Source: Brienomyrus brachyistius (Eukaryota > Chordata > Actinopteri > Osteoglossiformes > Mormyridae). Taken from it: DNA of 64,000 bases. Made by a program: the position numbers and the translations under genes. Below the pieces are notes generated by a model. The model had not been told where the DNA came from and did no database searches. It saw nothing but the letters and a program-made list of their open reading frames with translations. The stretch covers positions 7,865,001-7,929,000 of the forward strand of contig NC_064554.1 in NCBI RefSeq assembly GCF_023856365.1, read 5' to 3'. Position 1 is the stretch's first letter. Each line of letters begins with the position of its first letter. This document shows positions 58,111 to 64,000 of this stretch, piece by piece.

Positions 58111-59047
58111 TGTGTGTGAGCGAGATCAGTGGAACTCGGTCCGATGGCACTACTGAAGAGGCGCTCACAGTGAGAAACTTCCTGATTGCTTGACCAGAAG
58201 CACCGGCGATAACATGGGAGTTACGTGGAAGTGCTGAGAAAGAGATAGAGCAGATGGAATTATTTTTGTACCTCAATAATAAGACTGAATACCTTTTTTG
58301 CTTGTGTCTCCATATATTGCTGGTGCCGGCGGTGAAAAGTGTCAGCACTTATTAGCAAGATAACATTCAGTGAAAAATGAAAGATCAATCTGCTGGCCAG
58401 ATTTATTTATGAATGACAAACATGTTGCGGTCATATAAGTAAAATATAAATAAAAGGCTGTGTCGATCCACCAGTATCTAAGCAATAACTAAGAAAACGA
58501 CTTGTTAAAATAAAAGATTTGTGCTGTAATGTTTAATGCAGGTGCTGAGGTCCAGCAGAGGAGATGCTGGTGTTGAAGGGCTTCAAACTACATTTGTCTC
58601 CATTTTCTTTGGACAGGACAGGATTCTGTGTGTACACATTCATAGCATTGTCACCTATACAGCGCTCTCCATAATGTTTGGGACAAAGGCACATTTGTCC
58701 TTGATTTATCTCTCTGCTCTGCAGTTTGCAAATTCAAATCAAACAATTTGGATGTGATTAAAGTGCACATTCCATTGATGTCTCTAATGGTTTTATTCTT
58801 GTTTTTCAGGCTCATAGTAGCTTATTTCACTTTCATTGGCACAGCGCTCCTCATGTGAACAATGACTATTAGACTCCAAATGGTAGAAGTAAGCCTAGGC
58901 ATCTTATGCCTGCATTAATGAAGCAATGAAACACACCTGAGTAATCGCAAACAGCTGTGAAGTCAAATGTCCCAAACATTATGGTCCCCTGAAATGAGGG
59001 GGTCTCCATATAAAAAGGTGTTGTAATTTCTACATAATGAGACTGAA

Positions 59048-59059
59048 ATGTATGCAAAT
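59048..59059. repeat. Left target-site duplication of the nested SINE
   Basis: ATGTATGCAAAT, identical to 59399-59410 on the far side of the SINE. Confidence 0.85.
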
Positions 59060-59398
59060 TGATCCATCCATCCATTTTCTGAAACAGCTTGTCCTATTCA
59101 GGGTCATGGGGGGTCTTGAGCCAATCCCAGAGGCTACGGAGCGCAAGGCAGGAAACAGCCCAGGATGGGGTGCCAACCCATTTCAGGGCACACTCATACA
59201 CCAGTCACACACACATGCATGCCTACGGGCAATCTGGTAACTCCAATTAGCCTTAGCATGACTTTGGTCTATGGGAGGAAACTGAAGTACCCAGAGGAAA
59301 CCCCACGACAATGCGCGGAGAACATGCAACTCCACACATGGAAGCCTGGCGGAGACTCAAACCATGGTCCTAGGGATGCGAGATGACGGCGCCGCCCC
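59060..59398 (-). mobile_element. tRNA-derived SINE, full length, nested in the Tc1 MITE
   Basis: Read on the minus strand, the block begins with a GGGGCGGC-type head, has a tRNA-like promoter region and a conserved body (TGGAGTTGCATGTTC, AATTGGAGTTACCAGATTGC), and ends in a (GATG)n tail, seen here as CCATCCATCCATTTTC. It is flanked by a perfect 12-bp duplication ATGTATGCAAAT at 59048-59059 and 59399-59410, the target-primed reverse transcription signature. The tRNA-like part is diverged. Confidence 0.85.
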
Positions 59399-59410
59399 AT
59401 GTATGCAAAT
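59399..59410. repeat. Right target-site duplication of the nested SINE
   Basis: ATGTATGCAAAT, identical to 59048-59059. Confidence 0.85.
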
Positions 59411-59544
59411 AACTTGATGTTAAAGTCTGGAAAGTACAATTAAAGTACAATTAAATCATTTTGAAATTTCAAACTGGAGCAGAGGGGTAAATCAAGGATA
59501 ATGTGTCTTTGTTACAAACATTATGGAGGGCACTATATCACTCT

Positions 59545-62500
59545 CTTTTTTATGCTAGTACAAGTGCAAGTCTTCTCTTTTGATTCTAGCCAGTTCTGTC
59601 CAGTATCCTTAAGCAATTAAATTGAAACGAGGAAATAAATAATGGGAAGAAGTTGGCGGCAAGATTTGCTTACAAGTCACTGTGTTCATATGATGGTTTC
59701 ACGACAGCATCGGGTTGGGTTCTGCCTGGAATGAATTCACCTTGTAGGTGCAATGTGAGCTGACTTTATGTCCTCGTACAGAATGTGGCCATTACCATTA
59801 GCAATGGGCCACTGTTCAATGTGTGCCAGTGACCTGCAGCAGCTGTCTCAGTCAGAGCACAACATCATTTCCCAGGTTCCCTCCTCGACAATGCAGTATT
59901 ATTGGCTGTGGTATTTACCAAGCTTACTGTTAAAGCATCAATAGAGTTCTGCTAACCAATGTCTGAGGTAGGTAGTGATTCAAGAACTCGGATAGCTGGG
60001 ACAGAAGAATGCATGATGAAATGAAGGTAACTTCCTGTCTGTTCCTGGGTGGGATTTATATCCAGCTGTGTGATACCTTTGAGTATCACACAATTCAAAG
60101 ATTTACACTTCACTGTGGAACATCTTGAAATAGGTGATTAATACATCAGAATACTTGGTGGAAGGTGAATCAACGAGACCTCCTGCCAGGGTACAGTATG
60201 CATGGTGTTCTGGGTCGGTTCCGTTCTGACGTAAACTGGTCCTGGGTTTCCTCTATATTATCCTGAGCCAAGTTGTTTCCATCTGTGACCCACCCCTCCC
60301 TGCTCTCTTCAGGATCCTATGGAGGGTGTGGTGTACAGCTCAGGGTCATTGGGTGGGGGCCCCTGCTGGGAATCATAATACCCCCAGTCTATTTATAAAC
60401 ATAATAAACTGAAATATCTGTGGTGAAACTGAAGTACGCTCCATTTAACCAGCCATTTTCAATACATGTTACACATTTTACTAAAATGAGAAGCCCTCTT
60501 TTTGATGTTTTATAAAAACTTCATATGCCTGTTATACAGTAACGTGAGTGTGTTTATTTCATTACTTAGCAGACTTTTCTACAACTTCCCTATTTCACAT
60601 GATCTATTATGTTTAAGATGCTTAAATATGTGTTAAATATATTTATTTAAATTTTAGAGGATAGAATCCTTTTCAGTGTGTATTGTAGTATAGTATTTTG
60701 AAAGTTTTTGTAATATTCTAATGCTCTTGTTTCCTTTTTTTCCCAATACGCCTCTCTGGAACCTTCCATGGATCAGGTGAGTAAATTTTTTAATGATCTT
60801 CAATTATTACAGATCAGTCTAAGCTGACGTATGTCCCATGAAGATCATCAACATAGTAATGATGAGTAACAAATTACTGTATTCTTTTAAACTGGTTCTT
60901 TTCAAAACTTTTTGTATATCCACACATTGTGCAAGTCAAAGTATTGGATTTTAAAAATCTAAAAATATTTGACAAATTAATGTACGAAAACGCATAGCGA
61001 CCTTTTTTAAAGTCACATATCATTGTATGACCTTCAGTACTTCTCTGCCCTCACGAGCAGCTTCTGCTGATGATATAGGCAGACACTATACATAAACTAA
61101 ATCCTAAAGACTATGTATTCTATATGTTAATGCATGTTAATAAATGAAAGACAAAAGCACCAAAATCTCATTTTAGAACAATTCATATACACTTCAGTCA
61201 AACTCCAACAAAGTTCCATTTTCTGATGATACTAAATTGTGGATTTCAACAATGTAAGAGTTCTCTTATATGTGTGTTTTTTATTACTTTCCTTGCATCT
61301 GACATTTTTACGACACTAGGCCATTAAGACGTGTAGAAATGAAAATGAAATGAATGAAAATGAGTGAATATATGAGCCGCTCTCTCTGAAATAATCTGTT
61401 AGTATTTACCTTTGATACTTGCGGTACACATTATGGTTGAGGTCATCAAAAATATCACTTGTGTCTGTTTTTTTGCCCACTTGATGCCACAATGATGTTG
61501 CATTTTTTTAAATCACATTCACTCTAAAGGTGTAGTGTTTTCCCCCGAAAATTATATTCCAGTTGGAGCATCAATGGCTGGGAATGGTAGAAAAATCAAT
61601 AAGTTCAAGCAGTGGCTTTTTATAATTGGGTGTTTGGGGTGTTACAGCTATAAGTGCTCAATACAGACTGGGCTTCATACAGGATTACAATCCAGGCTTT
61701 GTTTAAATAGCCCTCACAACTTTGTAATGACTATTCTCCATTTCCGTAGGAGAGAAATTGTAAAGTAGTCATGGACCCTAATTATTCGTGTAACCTATAA
61801 CAGCTTTTAGTGGAATTTTATGGTTTGCTAGTATCCCAGGGAAATCTATAATTAAACTATATTAAAAACATAATTGTTTTAGCCTGAGGTATAGACCTGG
61901 TGGCAATATGATCTGAGAGTAAGGACTCTGACTCAGAGGTTGTGGGTCTTGTGCTAAGGCAGATGGGCAGTTTGGTTCACCACATAATTTTTTGGGTCTC
62001 AAAGAGCAAGAAGCATGAAAGGGGCCTAGGACTGAGTCAAAAACAAAACAACAAGCAAAAATATAGAAATGTGAGAGTAACACTTCACATGGTCAAGTTA
62101 TCATTCTTGAACCATTTACAGTAAGAAGGTATCAGAATGATTCTGCACAGCTTAGAGCTGCATATTTGTGGTTCTGTGCACGTTTGTCATTGGTGTATCC
62201 ATGTGGAGCTGTGAAATCACTTCTCCATGCTATAAACAACTGGCAAAACAACCTGGAATTTATTCACTGGGACCAGGGATCCGCTAGAAGGAAAAAACCA
62301 ATGCTAATCCTACAGGCTGGACTGCTGTTTTGTCAAGAGTATTCTAGGCTGTTTGTGCATGTTTAAGAAGCTATAGTCATAGTGGTGTTATAAGAAAAAG
62401 AAAAGTACAGTACGGTTTTTTGGGGGAAGTGAAGCATATGACGTTCTGCCCTGTGCTGTGCTCTAAAACTCAGCTTTGTGCAAACTGTCTTTTCCGGCTC

Positions 62501-64000
62501 CCCTGACAGCTGCCTGAGGCTGCTGAAGGCCGTGATGACGCCTCATAGCCAGGAAGCCATCGCTGGGTGCTGGCTGTGCAGTCTGAGCGGAAGCTGTAAC
62601 AGCCCTGGCTGGCAGGTTTCACTCAGAAAAATGCCGTCTGTGTTAAGGGGCCAGAATCTGTTTTTTTAAAAATGGCAGCGTACCCCTCGGGGAGTAAAAA
62701 CCTGTACGCTGCGTCCGTACTGGCTTGCGGATGCGGTGTCACAGGGCTGCTGTCACGAGCCTTTGTGTGGATAAGGAACAAAAGGAAAAAAAAAAAAAAT
62801 TGAGGGTCGCTTCGGGTTTGTGACAAAGTAAGGTGCATCACGGTGAGGACAACAGAAATGCGGAGGCTCGAACAGGTGGACCAACTGTCTGATATAGACG
62901 CTAAGAGGACAGGTGACTGTAGATGAGCATGAAGTGTACATGCAAACAATCAAATTTTAATTAAAGTTTACCCATAAAGAAATGTAGAAAATTTAGGGGT
63001 GTGCATGAGTTACCATCAACTCAAAAAGCTGAACGCCAAAATTGCCTATTTTCATAACTGCTAATAAGATTAAGCAATAGTGAAATGACTCAAACCATGA
63101 TGATATGCATGTGAAGGAATGCGGATGGAATCTAAGTGAACACGTACATGTATTAGATGGTTGCTGAAAATACTGGAGTGGTTTTAGGAGAGATTTTGAA
63201 ATTGTTCAGCTAACATACTTTGATAGACATAATAGCTTAGTTTTACACCAAAACAAAGATCACTTACACACCATGTTCTTCAACTGGCTAAGACTTGCAC
63301 AGTACTGCTAATACACACATACAGAAACACACAAGCTTTATCTTATTTTTCATTTGACACTCCAAAAACCCCTATTTGCAGGTAGGGCCAATCAGTCATA
63401 TAATCCTATATGACATACTGTAGGCGTCCACCTAGGGCATCATCTTATATAAAAAGGAATTTTATAGTATAAATATTCAATGTACAAATTAAATTCAATA
63501 AAAAAATCTTTGCTCATACTATTGTCCTGTTGGGGTAGCAAAATTAATAGTTAAAATGAACATTATCAAGGAAATAATCCTGCAGTATGAGTTCAAATGC
63601 CGGTTATTTAAAAGAATATCAACAACACCACGACAAACAATAATTATTATTATTATTACGGTGGAGGGGGGGTGTGGAGGTGTACCAACGATGAAGCTCT
63701 CCATTGGGTGCCACTTGGACTTCCAGTACTTCATACTTAAGTAAATAGTCTTCCACTACTCCACTATTAACAAATATGAATTAGGTGAACTTGCTGCCCA
63801 TTAGTTAGCTTATATGCAGTCATGTTGACCTTCCTTTAACTGTAATGTGATGGATATACTGTATGGATACATGCTGATATGTCGCTTTTACAGTTCATTA
63901 TTGAAAAATACATTATCCTTGTAACCTTGTAATTTCCTACTCATGTTTTACTCTTTAGTGAGCTGGTGGCATAATGTAGCTTGTGCTTCTCATTTTAATT
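59545..64000. other. No gene or clear element seen
   Basis: AT-rich, unique-looking DNA to the window edge. A splice-like TCAG-GTGAGT lies at 60775-60784 below a T-rich tract, and a TAT microsatellite at 63.64 kb. Confidence 0.5.
61893..61960 (+). mobile_element. Possible tRNA-like SINE head
   Basis: GACTCTGACTCAGAGGTTGT then GGGTCTTGTGC resembles a tRNA-derived head with a mutated B-box. Weak call. Confidence 0.25.

Larger units (their letters stand above)
58660..59534. mobile_element. Tc1-type non-autonomous element (MITE), split by a SINE
   Basis: The left end reads GCTCTCCATAATGTTTGGG after a TATA at 58656-58659. The right end at 59513-59534 reads, on the other strand, TGCCCTCCATAATGTTTG. 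These are terminal inverted repeats of the CCTCCATAATGTTTG type, and TA dinucleotides flank both sides as expected for Tc1/mariner insertion. No transposase frame remains. Removing the SINE and its duplication leaves an element of roughly 510 bp. The SINE at 59060-59398 interrupts its right half. Confidence 0.75.

Noticed and set aside
60750..60784. Tiny exon ending ATGGATCAG before GTGAGT
   Set aside because: There is no AG acceptor just upstream of a plausible exon start. It is kept only as a low-interest recursive-splice candidate.

Overview
The window looks like teleost fish nuclear DNA. It is AT-rich, full of CA/TA microsatellites, and its mobile elements are of fish type: an L2-like LINE with a TTCTA tail, a CR1-like LINE tail with the CATTCGGCCCATC motif, Tc1/mariner copies, hAT-type MITEs, and repeated copies of a tRNA-derived SINE with a (GATG)n tail. 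The species cannot be named from this. I found no host protein-coding gene, tRNA gene, rRNA gene, CRISPR array or operon. The window is best read as intergenic or deep intronic DNA, and short exons cannot be excluded by eye. Nearly all short open frames are chance, or lie inside repeats.

Layout. 1-11.5 kb: mostly unique DNA with poly-C/poly-G runs, one unassigned GC-richer open region (7.6-8.0 kb) and a TA/CA microsatellite (9.9 kb). 11.5-12.6 kb: a SINE remnant carrying a 15-bp minisatellite, and a second decayed SINE. 14.8-17.2 kb: a 5'-truncated L2-like LINE on the minus strand with an intact 719-codon reverse-transcriptase ORF. 17.7-26.3 kb: Tc1 debris, an 8-unit 41-bp minisatellite, three SINE copies or remnants, and three copies of a TIR-bounded element embedded in CA repeats. 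30.2-30.6 kb: a CpG-rich patch. 31.3-32.1 kb: a CR1-like LINE 3' fragment. 33.2 and 35.2 kb: hAT-type MITEs, the second nearly a perfect palindrome. 35.8-36.7 kb: a degenerate 31-bp minisatellite. 37.96-38.47 kb: a complete solo LTR with a perfect 5-bp target duplication. 40.3-40.7 kb: a LINE leader remnant. 42.6-43.6 kb: a TIR element. 46.7-48.3 kb: a GTACC-rich repeat, an unassigned ORF, and an ORF with in-frame 45/48-bp repeats. 48.6-51.7 kb: a SINE tail, an internally inverted Tc1 remnant, a LINE tail and half of a second Tc1 with an IR/DR end. 52.8-59.5 kb: two SINEs with 12-bp target duplications, one nested in a Tc1 MITE, plus hAT-type debris and a second palindromic MITE. 59.5-64 kb: no recognisable element.

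The interest lies in transposon layering and repeat birth: nested insertions, a microsatellite-embedded TIR family, a minisatellite arising inside a SINE, and an inverted Tc1. I found no convincing new multi-gene system.
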